From NCBI RefSeq assembly GCF_014201875.1, contig NZ_JACHFL010000005.1, positions 248,001 to 312,000 on the forward strand: a stretch of 64,000 nt of DNA, written 5' to 3'. The stretch is from Deinococcus humi. GTDB lineage: Bacteria; Deinococcota; Deinococci; Deinococcales; Deinococcaceae. The position numbers and the translations under genes are program-made. Shown here piece by piece: positions 36,929 through 45,086 of the stretch. The notes beneath the pieces are model-generated. The model made no database searches and was not told the origin of the DNA. It was given only the letters and a program-made list of their open reading frames with translations. The number at the start of each line of letters is the position of its first letter. The stretch's first letter is position 1.

Positions 36929-37967
36929 TGCAGACCGGAACGATATTCTCGTCAACTTGAGGTTGTCGGGCTGACTGCAGATAGGGTATAGGCCAGATCC
37001 GGGCAGGCCGGGCACTTTCGATCAGGCGCAGCTCCCCGTACATGGCCAGCGCGATTCTGGAGAAGGCTTCAGGATGCCCTTCTCCCAGGTCGGGTTCCGG
37101 GCTCATCAAGTCCGCCACCAATCAGCAAGGGGTGGTTACACAAACCCGTCCTCAGCTCCCTTCCATAGCGACGGGGTTGTACAGGTGAAATTTGCCGCAC
37201 CAGTCAGGTTAGCGCTGACTGGTGCGGCAAATTTCGTTTTCGCAGCCCTTTTGCTGGACATGATTCCCTGCGGTCAGATCTACCAGGGGGAGCCTATGCC
37301 TGGCGCGTGGTGGAGATCACGTTGAACACCAGGCGAATTCGTTCGCTAGACGGGTTCCTCTAGGAAAGCGCTCGGGCTTTCGCCTTCCCCGATTTTTACG
37401 GTGCAGCCTCAGCGCCTGAATTGGCTGCCTGATGGACCTCGACGAAAACGATGTACCAGGAAGCTTCGTGCTCAGCCCAGACGAGGTGGCACATCTGCCC
37501 CTTTCTGACTTTGAGGTGCACCTTTTCTGTGAAGCCGGAATCGGTCAGGACCATCGTCCAACCTGATCTGACGCCGGAGGGTAGGACGGAGGCCATCTTG
37601 GCTTGGGGCGGACAGTCCTGACATGTGCTTCACATCTGGAAGATCGGCGAGGATGATTCCTTCGGCTGCCCGCATCCCAGCAATGGTGGGCGGACATCGT
37701 ACAGATCATGCAACCTCACAGCAGGTGGGGATTCGGGGGCACCGGGTGCTGTCGCCCGCATCCAGCTCCGCTCTCCCATCGTTGCAGGGGCGCCAGAAGG
37801 CGGCAACCTCACCTGTTCACAGATGGGGACCACAACCGCCTGTCGCGGGTCACGCTCGACGGGCACATCTCCGAATGAATCGCGTTCGGCTGCATCATGC
37901 CCACGGGACTGCCGATAATGGATCACCCCCTTTTCAGGCCTGAGGCCGGGCGGCCGAAAATCGCTCC
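36929..37967. other. About 1 kb without a supported gene
   Basis: Short frames only. The main structure is the perfect inverted repeat at 37187-37240. The minus-strand frames at 36846-37121 (91 aa) and 37396-37596 (66 aa) look protein-like in part but have no family I recognise. The whole stretch may be decayed DNA. Confidence 0.35.
37187..37240 (+). repeat. Perfect 21-bp inverted repeat with T-run
   Basis: Arms 37187-37207 and 37215-37235 are perfectly complementary around a 7-base spacer, followed by GTTTT at 37236-37240. As RNA it would be a very stable terminator-type hairpin, yet no gene lies just upstream on this strand. It might end an unannotated small RNA or be the relic of a mobile element end. 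Confidence 0.7.
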
Positions 37968-38915
37968 CTACAGTCTTTGCACCAGCGTCCGGCGCAACTT
38001 CACCACACCCGGCTGAAGTTGATAGCCCAGGCGCCGGTTCAGGGTGATGATTGGCGTATTCGATGCGTCATTGCCCGTTCGGACCTCCTGTGCGCCCCAG
38101 GCCCTGGCCTTTTGCAGACTCCACGCCTTCAGTGCCAGCGCGACACCCCGTCCCTGATAGGCTGGGTCCACCGCCGTGAACTCGTGCTGGAGGCGACGCC
38201 CCTCCTCATATGAACCCAGACCGACCAGACCAATCCAGCGATCTCCGTGCGCGGCGATCAGCTGAGCCTTCGGACTGAACCATTCGGCGTCGATAATCTC
38301 GCGCTCGTATTCCTCAAATGAGGGGAATTCCTCCCCATTTCCTGGGAGCAAGGGGGCCAGGCGGCGATTGAGTTCGTACAGCTTGTACCGCATTTCAGCC
38401 GTCTCCGGGGTTTCCTCAAATGTAAACAGCGAAATGCCGCGCTGCTGGGCCCTGGCCACGAGTTGCTCAAGAAGGGCCTGATCGGCGTCGCCCACGTTCA
38501 TCGTCATCGTCACGAAGCGCTGCACTTCCTCGAAGCCATGGTGTACAGCGAACTGCTCATGCTCAGGAAACGCCCCGTTCACCCAGGTGGTCAGGGACGT
38601 CGCGCCTCCTTCCTCGGCCCGGGTCACCATCCACCGCACCAGCTCAGAGCCAACCCCTCTACCCCGCGAGGAGAGGTCAACGAAGACTTCACCCTGAAAC
38701 CACCCCTCCGGATGCCAGGCTGAACGGGCCAGATAACCGTACCCCAGCAGGGCGCCGCCTTCCTCGGCGATGACGCGGTGCAAGACCTCCTGGCCGGCGG
38801 CGTCCTCCAGCTGTGTCGCAGCACGGTCCACGCTCGGCTCTGTCCCACTGCTGTCGTGCAGGGCATGGATGGCGACGAGATCACCTGTGGTGAACGCTCG
38901 AGTATTGAAATTCAT
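37968..38915 (-). CDS. Tandem GNAT acetyltransferase
   Basis: 315 residues with two GNAT domains. The first (about 5-150) has LSSRGRGVGSELVRWMVTRAEE, the acetyl-CoA loop. The second (about 165-315) has VDPAYQGRGVALALKAWSLQKA. Two-domain members include mycothiol synthase and proteins of unknown substrate, so no target is given. ATG 38915 follows GGGAG; the frame could run to 38978. It stands alone. Confidence 0.85.
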   Translation of the reverse strand: MNFNTRAFTTGDLVAIHALHDSSGTEPSVDRAATQLEDAAGQEVLHRVIAEEGGALLGYGYLARSAWHPEGWFQGEVFVDLSSRGRGVGSELVRWMVTRAEEGGATSLTTWVNGAFPEHEQFAVHHGFEEVQRFVTMTMNVGDADQALLEQLVARAQQRGISLFTFEETPETAEMRYKLYELNRRLAPLLPGNGEEFPSFEEYEREIIDAEWFSPKAQLIAAHGDRWIGLVGLGSYEEGRRLQHEFTAVDPAYQGRGVALALKAWSLQKARAWGAQEVRTGNDASNTPIITLNRRLGYQLQPGVVKLRRTLVQRL

Positions 38916-38978
38916 AGAACTCCCAATCGGCTGAACAGCCGAGAACCCACGTGCTGAACCTTTTAAGCAGCAGAACAA

Positions 38979-39639
38979 CCACCCGGACCGCAGATTGGTC
39001 CAGGTAATACCTGTTGGCTGGGTCAGTAGAACACGAGGAAATGCATCATGGTTTTTCCAGCCTATGGGTAGGAGGCATGCTCATCATCGGTCAAATGGCG
39101 TAGCAGTTTTTCTGGTTGTGTTGCCTCCTTCAGTGAACTGGTCTCCCCTGCCACGTCGTGACCTGCCTCAGGCCCTCCGGCAACCGTTTCTCAATCAGCA
39201 TTGTCCAGCACGCACTCTGGCTCCCCCACCAGTTTCCTGTCAGATCCCGAGAAGTGCAGGCATTGTTCCCAACGCGGCAGCGAAGTCGGCCCTGTGACGC
39301 CAAGTGGGTAGAGGCCCAACTTCAGCCTGCTCTTCGCGTAAGGACAACGTCAGCGGGAACAGGGGCGGGGGTCCCGCTGGCCCCTGGATGAGATCTGGAC
39401 GTGCAGTGGTCGCGCGCTGATTCGTGCCTTACGGGAATGACACAGGCTGTTGCCCTGAGATTGTGTCATTTATGGGGCCAGCTAACCGCCTGACAATGAG
39501 AGTGGTCGGAAAACGAAGTGCCAGCCGACTTCAAAAGTGGTTGAGTCTTGGTGAGAGCGCGCTTCCGCTACCTTCGTCGCTCAGGGTCAGGCCCCCAGGG
39601 TGGCAGGCGCTCGCGAAAACCGCCTGTTTACGGCTCGGC
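38979..39639. other. Non-coding region next to transposase remnant
   Basis: About 660 bases of short overlapping frames, nothing supported. Together with the remnant at 39640-39885 it suggests past insertion activity. Confidence 0.3.
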
Positions 39640-39885
39640 GCGTGATAGACCGCCCGCAAAATCAGTTTGAGATAGCTCAGCGCCCGCTGCCAGTGGGGAT
39701 CGACGACACGTCAATCCCCACGCTCCACCACCTCAAAGCCCTCAGACACGAGTAACAGAGTTGCCACCGTCGGCACCAGGATCAGGCCCTCTAGACTGGG
39801 GCGTCGCGCAGCCAGGAACCTTCCAATCCAGATAGACCATAGTTCTCGTCCAGGAAGCCTTCCTTAATCTGGCAGCGTTCACCTT
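39640..39885 (-). pseudogene. Transposase C-terminal remnant, frameshifted
   Basis: Read on the minus strand, one frame gives [20 protein letters not shown] then [10 protein letters not shown] and a stop. After a frameshift the next frame continues RALILVPTVATLLLVSEGFE, then VVERGD, an in-frame stop, and [19 protein letters not shown]. This is the look of a DDE transposase (IS4-like) C-terminus, with one frameshift and at least one stop. It cannot code for a working enzyme. No inverted repeats were found. Confidence 0.65.
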
Positions 39886-40105
39886 ACTCGGCAAACATCT
39901 GCACGCTTGTCACCACCCGTGCTGTCGACCGCGCACGCCGAGGACGGCAGCGTCCACGACTCTTTGCCCCTGTACTCGCCGTACCTGACCGGCTGCCCAT
40001 CGCTGTACGGCAGCCAGAGTCCAATCGCAGACTGGACCGAGACGGCGACGAGCGATTCTGTGAGTAATTGGCGCCCAGAGCAGCATGAGGACCACTCCCC
40101 ACACC

Positions 40106-40111
40106 TAACAT
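40106..40111 (+). promoter_or_regulatory. -10 box of the XPB gene, leaderless type
   Basis: TAACAT five bases before the ATG at 40117, with only GGGGC between. It selects this start over longer frames to 39907. Confidence 0.45.
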
Positions 40112-40116
40112 GGGGC

Positions 40117-41511
40117 ATGACGTCACCACTGCGCCTCGATCGGGGCACCCTGGTCATGTCCGCAGCGCCGCCGTGTGTGGCTGATCTGTTTACCTGGGAT
40201 GCCCGCAGCCAGAATTACCGGGCCAGGGGCCAGGACTACCGGGAAATCGTGCAGCGGCTGAGGGCAGCGAACCTAATCTTCAAAGACGAGGCGGCTGCCT
40301 TTCAAAAACTGGAGCTGGGTTTTGCCCGCGAGATCAGTCCCTATGCCCACCAGATAAGCACCCTGAAAGCCTGGAAAGCCGCGGGGCGACGGGGTGTGGC
40401 TGAACTTCCCACGGGTTCAGGGAAAACGCTCGTGGCCCAGCTCGCCCTGAGAGACACCCCCCGAAGTGCCCTGATCTGCGTGCCGACATTGGATCTCTTG
40501 CAGCAATGGTACTCGGGCCTTCTTGCAGCTTTCCCCGACGCGAACGTCGGCCTACTGGGGGGCGGCAGTCACGACGACACGCCGATTCTGGTCAGTACTT
40601 ACGATTCCGCCGCCATCCACGCCGAGGATCTTGCTGGCAAATACGCCCTGCTGATCTGCGACGAATGCCATCACCTTCCTTCCGATTTTACCCGCGTAAT
40701 TGCAGAGATGAGTCTGGCCCCGTATCGCCTGGGACTCAGCGCCACCCTGAAGCGCAGCGATGGCCGCGAACGTGACCTGGAAACCCTGCTGGGCCCGGTC
40801 GTGTACTCGTGTTCACCGGAAGACCTTGCCGGCGCCACGCTGGCCGACTACCGCGAGGTGGTGATCAAGGTCAAACTCAGCCATGGGGAACAGGCCCGTT
40901 ACGATGACCTCATCCGGCAACGCAACGACTTCCTGCGCCTGAACAGTATTCGGCTAGGTTCTTTGGAGGGCTGGAAAAAATTTATCATGAGCAGCGGCTC
41001 GCCCCAGGGACGGGCGGCCATGCTGGCCCACCGGGAGGCCAAATCTCTGGCTTACGGCACAGAAGGCAAACTGCGTGTCTTGGAAGAGATCCTGGTCAAC
41101 CATCCTGACGAGCGGACTCTGATCTTCACGGACGACAACGCCACGGTGTATCGGATCAGCCGTGAATTCCTGATTCCCAGCATCACACACCAGACCCCCA
41201 CCAAAGAGCGGCATAGCGTGTTGGAGCGGTTCCGCGATGGGACGTACCGCATCCTGGTCACTAGCCGGGTGTTGAACGAGGGCGTCGATGTGCCGGAAGC
41301 ATCGGTGGGCGTGATGCTCTCCGGCACGGCCACCGAGCGCGAGTACATCCAGCGCCTCGGACGAATCCTGCGGCAAGCAAAGGGCAAGAAGGCCACGCTG
41401 TACGAGGTGATCACGGAAGGCACCTCCGAAGAACGCGTCAGCCAGCAGAGAAAGGGGCAATGGCAACCACAGGCGGCCCCGTCCTGGGAGAGCATCAATG
41501 CTTCCGACTGA
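40117..41511 (+). CDS. XPB/Rad25-like DNA helicase
   Basis: 464 residues of superfamily 2 DNA helicase. N-terminal region about 1-85; helicase core: LPTGSGKTLVAQ (motif I), ICVPTLDLLQQW (Ia), CDECHHLP (II), GLSATLKRSDG (III), then LIFTDDNATVYRISREFLIP, VTSRVLNEGVDVPEASVGVML (V) and QRLGRILRQAKGKK (VI). The D-E-C-H box and the R-x-D-G after motif III fit the XPB group. It overlaps the Bax1-like gene by 14 bases. In archaea XPB and Bax1 form a DNA-unwinding and cutting complex; the same pair here points to DNA repair. Confidence 0.9.
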   Translation: MTSPLRLDRGTLVMSAAPPCVADLFTWDARSQNYRARGQDYREIVQRLRAANLIFKDEAAAFQKLELGFAREISPYAHQISTLKAWKAAGRRGVAELPTGSGKTLVAQLALRDTPRSALICVPTLDLLQQWYSGLLAAFPDANVGLLGGGSHDDTPILVSTYDSAAIHAEDLAGKYALLICDECHHLPSDFTRVIAEMSLAPYRLGLSATLKRSDGRERDLETLLGPVVYSCSPEDLAGATLADYREVVIKVKLSHGEQARYDDLIRQRNDFLRLNSIRLGSLEGWKKFIMSSGSPQGRAAMLAHREAKSLAYGTEGKLRVLEEILVNHPDERTLIFTDDNATVYRISREFLIPSITHQTPTKERHSVLERFRDGTYRILVTSRVLNEGVDVPEASVGVMLSGTATEREYIQRLGRILRQAKGKKATLYEVITEGTSEERVSQQRKGQWQPQAAPSWESINASD

Positions 41512-42727
41512 ATTGTTGATGTTCACGGTGAAAGCTGGCCTGGCGAATCCCAGGCGGCTCAAACCCACCACCAACAACCTGATCCTGGCCGAAACGCTGA
41601 TTGAGGTCTTCCAAGCCTACGTCGGCAAAAGGCGCTCAGAACTGAACGAGGAGTTGCGGGATATGGAGGCGGGCCGCTCCGACTATCGCGTGGTGCGCGG
41701 TCTAGCCCACCTTTTAAGCCAGCGGGGGGAATTCAAAGCCGGGGGCGGGCTGGCCCCAGCGGCAGTGCGCGAGAAGGTCTTTGCGCTGGCCCAGGACGGG
41801 CCACCCAGCCGTCACCGGACGCAGGCCATCCTGGAACAGACTGCCAGAGCGCTGTCCACCGAGTCATCGCTCAACGCACACGACGTAGCCGCCGCACTGT
41901 ATGCCGATCTGCCAGACCAACAGACCCTGATCATGTTTGAGCCCCTGGAACCGCTGGAGCTCATTCAGCGCTGGGATCTGGCCCAGGCCCAGGGGATGCT
42001 GTACCGCGCCTATCAGCTCGTGATCACCGCCCGGCGCAATGAACCCGCCCGCTACAAGCAGCTGCTGAAGTACCTGAAGCTTTTCGGCCTGATGGTCACC
42101 GTGGAGGGGGACGCCACATATGGTTTTACCCTGACCCTGGATGGTCCCACCTCGCTTTTCTCCAGCAACACGCGCTACGGCCTGGCGATGGCGAAATTCC
42201 TCCCCGCCCTGCTTCATGTCACGAAGTGGGACCTGAGCGCGGCGTTAAAGCCCAGACGCGATCTGGCCTGGGTAGACCCTAAGGACGACGAGTGGTCCTT
42301 CCAGCTCACCAGTGAGGACGGCTACGTTAGCCACTACAAGGCTCCTGAAGAACACGACAGCGCGCTGGAGTCAGGCTTTGCCGAGCGCTTCGCCAAACTG
42401 GACACACCCTGGATTCTGGAACGCGAGGTGGATCTTGTCCCCGTGCCGGGAGGCGTTATCCTACCCGATTTCCGACTAGTGCAGGGCGAACGGAGCGTGC
42501 TCGTCGAAATCGTGGGGTACTGGCGCCCCGAGTACCTGAGGAAAAAATTTGCCCTGCTCAAAAAATCAGGGCGTACTGACCTGATCGTGTGCGTCTCCGA
42601 GCGATTAAACCTCGATCAGGCAGGAGTGGACCCCAGCGAGTTTGGGGACCGATTGGTGTGGTTCAAGGGCGTGTTGAATCCGAAAGAGGTGCTGACCATC
42701 GCGGATCGGATCGCCGTCAGCACCTAA
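41498..42727 (+). CDS. Bax1-like nuclease (DUF790)
   Basis: 409 residues of the DUF790 family. The N-terminal and middle part is helical with MLPTELLMFTVKAGLANPR at the start. The C-terminal part has a PD-(D/E)xK-like core GVILPDFRLVQGERSVLVEIVGYW followed by EYLRKKFALLKKSGRTDLIVCVSE, as in archaeal Bax1. It should be a DNA structure-specific nuclease whose cutting is tied to the XPB helicase encoded just before. The start overlaps the helicase end by 14 bases, so the two are translated together. Confidence 0.87.
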   Translation: MLPTELLMFTVKAGLANPRRLKPTTNNLILAETLIEVFQAYVGKRRSELNEELRDMEAGRSDYRVVRGLAHLLSQRGEFKAGGGLAPAAVREKVFALAQDGPPSRHRTQAILEQTARALSTESSLNAHDVAAALYADLPDQQTLIMFEPLEPLELIQRWDLAQAQGMLYRAYQLVITARRNEPARYKQLLKYLKLFGLMVTVEGDATYGFTLTLDGPTSLFSSNTRYGLAMAKFLPALLHVTKWDLSAALKPRRDLAWVDPKDDEWSFQLTSEDGYVSHYKAPEEHDSALESGFAERFAKLDTPWILEREVDLVPVPGGVILPDFRLVQGERSVLVEIVGYWRPEYLRKKFALLKKSGRTDLIVCVSERLNLDQAGVDPSEFGDRLVWFKGVLNPKEVLTIADRIAVST

Positions 42728-43098
42728 CTCCCAGATCGCGTTTTCGCGTCAATCCAGATTAAAAAAGGCCATCTTGATCAGTGGGGGCAGCATCCGGATC
42801 ATCTCGACCGTTAGATCCTGCCCAGTCGTCCAGCAGCATCGGAGATTCAGCTCGCAGGAATGCTGCGGCCACGAGGACCACGTCAGCGCCATAGCTCGCC
42901 CTGACGCAAACTCCCAGGGTTGCTCAGAGCTATGGATCCATTTCGGGGCCCGCGGGCACCCTAAGGATCAGCAGGGGGCAAGATTTAGAGATGTAGCAAT
43001 CCCGTCGCGAGACTTTGTCCTTAATATGGATAAGGGTATACGGTTGCCCTGTAGTTGCCACTGTGATCTTCACCAGCGACAAGACTATGAAACTGTAG
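42728..43098. other. Non-coding stretch after Bax1
   Basis: About 370 bases, no supported gene or RNA. It leads into the decayed frame below. Confidence 0.3.
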
Positions 43099-43500
43099 AA
43101 GAAGATTCCGGAACTGCGCTCCACTAATGAACTGCCTGTACGCGTCAGCGCTGGTCATGACCATTATTGGCGCAGTGGAAGTTGTGAACGTCGTGTCGCA
43201 ATCACCCAGCCCAGCCGATTGTGGAAGCCAGTGAGAGCGAAAGCCAGTGTCCAGCGGGCGTTTTACGATGCACATGACGAAAGACAAGACACGGCCTTTG
43301 AAATCTTCCTCGAACGAACATAACTGCCAGATGAGCTAGCGCAGCTAAGTACTCTCCAGGAGGCATGGTTCCAGTTCGTATCCCATCAGAACTACTGGTA
43401 CTTCCAAGGCTGGGAAGAGACGGAACGTCCGCTGATCGAGGCGGGCAGGGTCATCCCCGTGAGTCTTACCGGCGCCTTGGACATCCAGATTCAGGCGTAG
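43099..43500 (+). pseudogene. Decayed ORF with internal stop
   Basis: One frame reads as protein-like from 43099 to 43500 (including RLWKPVRAKASVQRAFYDAH, then a TAA at 43321-43323, then LPDELAQLSTLQEAWFQFVS and EETERPLIEAGRVIPVSL) and ends at a TAG. The single internal stop and lack of a start make it a likely dead gene. No family recognised; real coding origin is uncertain. Confidence 0.3.
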
Positions 43501-44088
43501 CCCCACTCCTTTGTGCGGGGAGGTTAACCGCGCATCTGCCTATGGGGCGACTCAGCGAGTACTCAATTTTTCACCACTCCAGCCGTTCCCTCGGAACAGT
43601 GGGCCGTCCAAATAGGTTGCGAAAGGAATCGGGCTGAATCAGCGTTATATCTGTGGGTGCGGGTTCTGTGACGCGCGCCCCAGAGGTTTGCCAGCTGACA
43701 GCGCTCGTTGTGGGATGACTGGTGATCAAGTCAGCCAGCCGCTCCAGACTCGCCGGTACGTTCCTGACCATGGAAGAGCCCGCAGCACTTTGGCAGGGCC
43801 AGCAGGGCGGCTCGCAATGTGGAGTCGGTCAACTACTCGGCGAGGGCCTTCAACGCGCCGAGCGCCTGCCCGCGCAGCGCTTCACCCTTCTCCCCAAATC
43901 CAGCCGCCACGAGCGCGCACCACATCACACGAAAAAAGGAAGCCCCTTGCGCACGCCCTGAGCAGGCTCGAACAGTCTGGTCGCGTCGTGTACGGCACCT
44001 TCCATCTCACCCAGGGCGAGGAGCGCCTCATTCCGCCCCGTCAGTATGAAAATCTAGTCTGTGGTCGCGTGGGCACCCCTGGGCTCCG
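43501..44088. other. Non-coding stretch
   Basis: About 590 bases. One plus-strand frame (43940-44090) has a protein-like run (LSRLEQSGRVVYGTFHLTQG) but no start or partner domain. Possibly more gene debris. Confidence 0.3.
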
Positions 44089-45027
44089 TTATCGCCGCTC
44101 AAGGGTCACGGTGCCCGTCGCCATGGGCTGTTCCTCCACAAAGGCCTGGAACCGTCCGGTGTAGCGGTCTCCATCAAAGCGGCCTTCTGCACGCAATTCA
44201 GCGGTCGTGTCGTCCGGGAGATTCAGCGTGATGGTCAGTTGCCCTGCTCCCGTGTTCCCGTGCGCCGTGCCGATGTAGCGTTCGTCGGGCGAGTACACCA
44301 TGCCGGCGATGCCGTTGCGGGCGTCGTCAAGAGTCAGCACCACATCGAGCGGCGCGCCGCCCTGCGTGACAAAGCGTCCCGTCCAGGTGCCAGCCGCTCC
44401 AACCCGTGCAGGAACTGGTGGGCGGGACGGCTGCGCAGCGGGAGCCGGAGAAGGAGCAGGGACGGCGGGCGCCGGGGTGTTGGCGTGGGCGAGCTCAGCG
44501 GTGGTGGCGCGGCGATAGTCCTGTGCCGCGTCCCGGGTGCTCAGGCTAAGGGTCTTGCTGGACGCCTTCCACAGGTACGGCTGGGGCTTGAGATTCTTAT
44601 CGGTGTACGGAAGGCCGTTGAAGCGGATGCAGCCGCTGTTCACACCATTCGGGGTGGCACCGTTGACCCCCTGGGAAGTAGAGGGCTTGAGCGTGAGGGT
44701 GCCGCCTGCCACGGTGAAGGTGCCCGCCTCCCAGTGCACGCTGATCTGCTCGCAGGAGATCATGCGGGCGCCGAAGTACCCCACGGTGGCACTGCGGTCC
44801 AGCCGGGTGAGTTCGTAGGTGCCGTCCGTTCGCAGATTGAGGCGCCGGGCGGTGCTGGCGGCCTGCCTGAACCCGTCCGAACCCCGGCTGTAGGTGGAGC
44901 GGGGGTACACGGTCCCGGCATACCACTCGCCGGCCAGACTGGACGGCACGGTGGAGGCTGCGGCAGCGGTGGGAATAAGGAGGCCCAGGGCCAGGACGAC
45001 GGACATGGTGCAGGCAGAGGCGTTCAT
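44089..45027 (-). CDS. Secreted two-part hypothetical protein
   Basis: 312 residues, signal peptide SVVLALGLLIPTAAAAS. The first half (about 28-180) is a beta-rich domain with SLAGEWYAGTVYPRSTYSRG and TDGTYELTRLDRSATVGYFG, like a small lipocalin-type or META-like barrel. A Pro/Ala linker (about 195-220) leads to a second beta domain with GTWTGRFVTQGGAPLDVVLTLDD and GDRYTGRFQAFV. No enzyme motif. The start at 45027 follows a TACAGT box by seven bases; an in-frame extension to 45240 runs into the regulator gene. It lies downstream of the BTAD regulators on the same strand. Confidence 0.7.
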   Translation of the reverse strand: MNASACTMSVVLALGLLIPTAAAASTVPSSLAGEWYAGTVYPRSTYSRGSDGFRQAASTARRLNLRTDGTYELTRLDRSATVGYFGARMISCEQISVHWEAGTFTVAGGTLTLKPSTSQGVNGATPNGVNSGCIRFNGLPYTDKNLKPQPYLWKASSKTLSLSTRDAAQDYRRATTAELAHANTPAPAVPAPSPAPAAQPSRPPVPARVGAAGTWTGRFVTQGGAPLDVVLTLDDARNGIAGMVYSPDERYIGTAHGNTGAGQLTITLNLPDDTTAELRAEGRFDGDRYTGRFQAFVEEQPMATGTVTLERR

Positions 45028-45034
45028 GCGCGGC

Positions 45035-45040
45035 ACTGTA
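45035..45040 (-). promoter_or_regulatory. -10 box of the secreted-protein gene, leaderless type
   Basis: Minus-strand TACAGT seven bases before the ATG at 45027, no Shine-Dalgarno. Confidence 0.5.
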
Positions 45041-45086
45041 GTCGGCGCAGGGTGATGGCTGGATGACCGGCCAGCCGGGCGCCCCG

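Noticed and set aside
36846..37121. 91-residue minus-strand frame with a protein-like middle part
   Set aside because: It overlaps the end of the HD-hydrolase gene, has no start signal and no family I could name.
37396..37596. 66-residue minus-strand frame
   Set aside because: Looks partly protein-like but lacks start signal, partner domain and recognisable family; kept only as a note in the gap entry.
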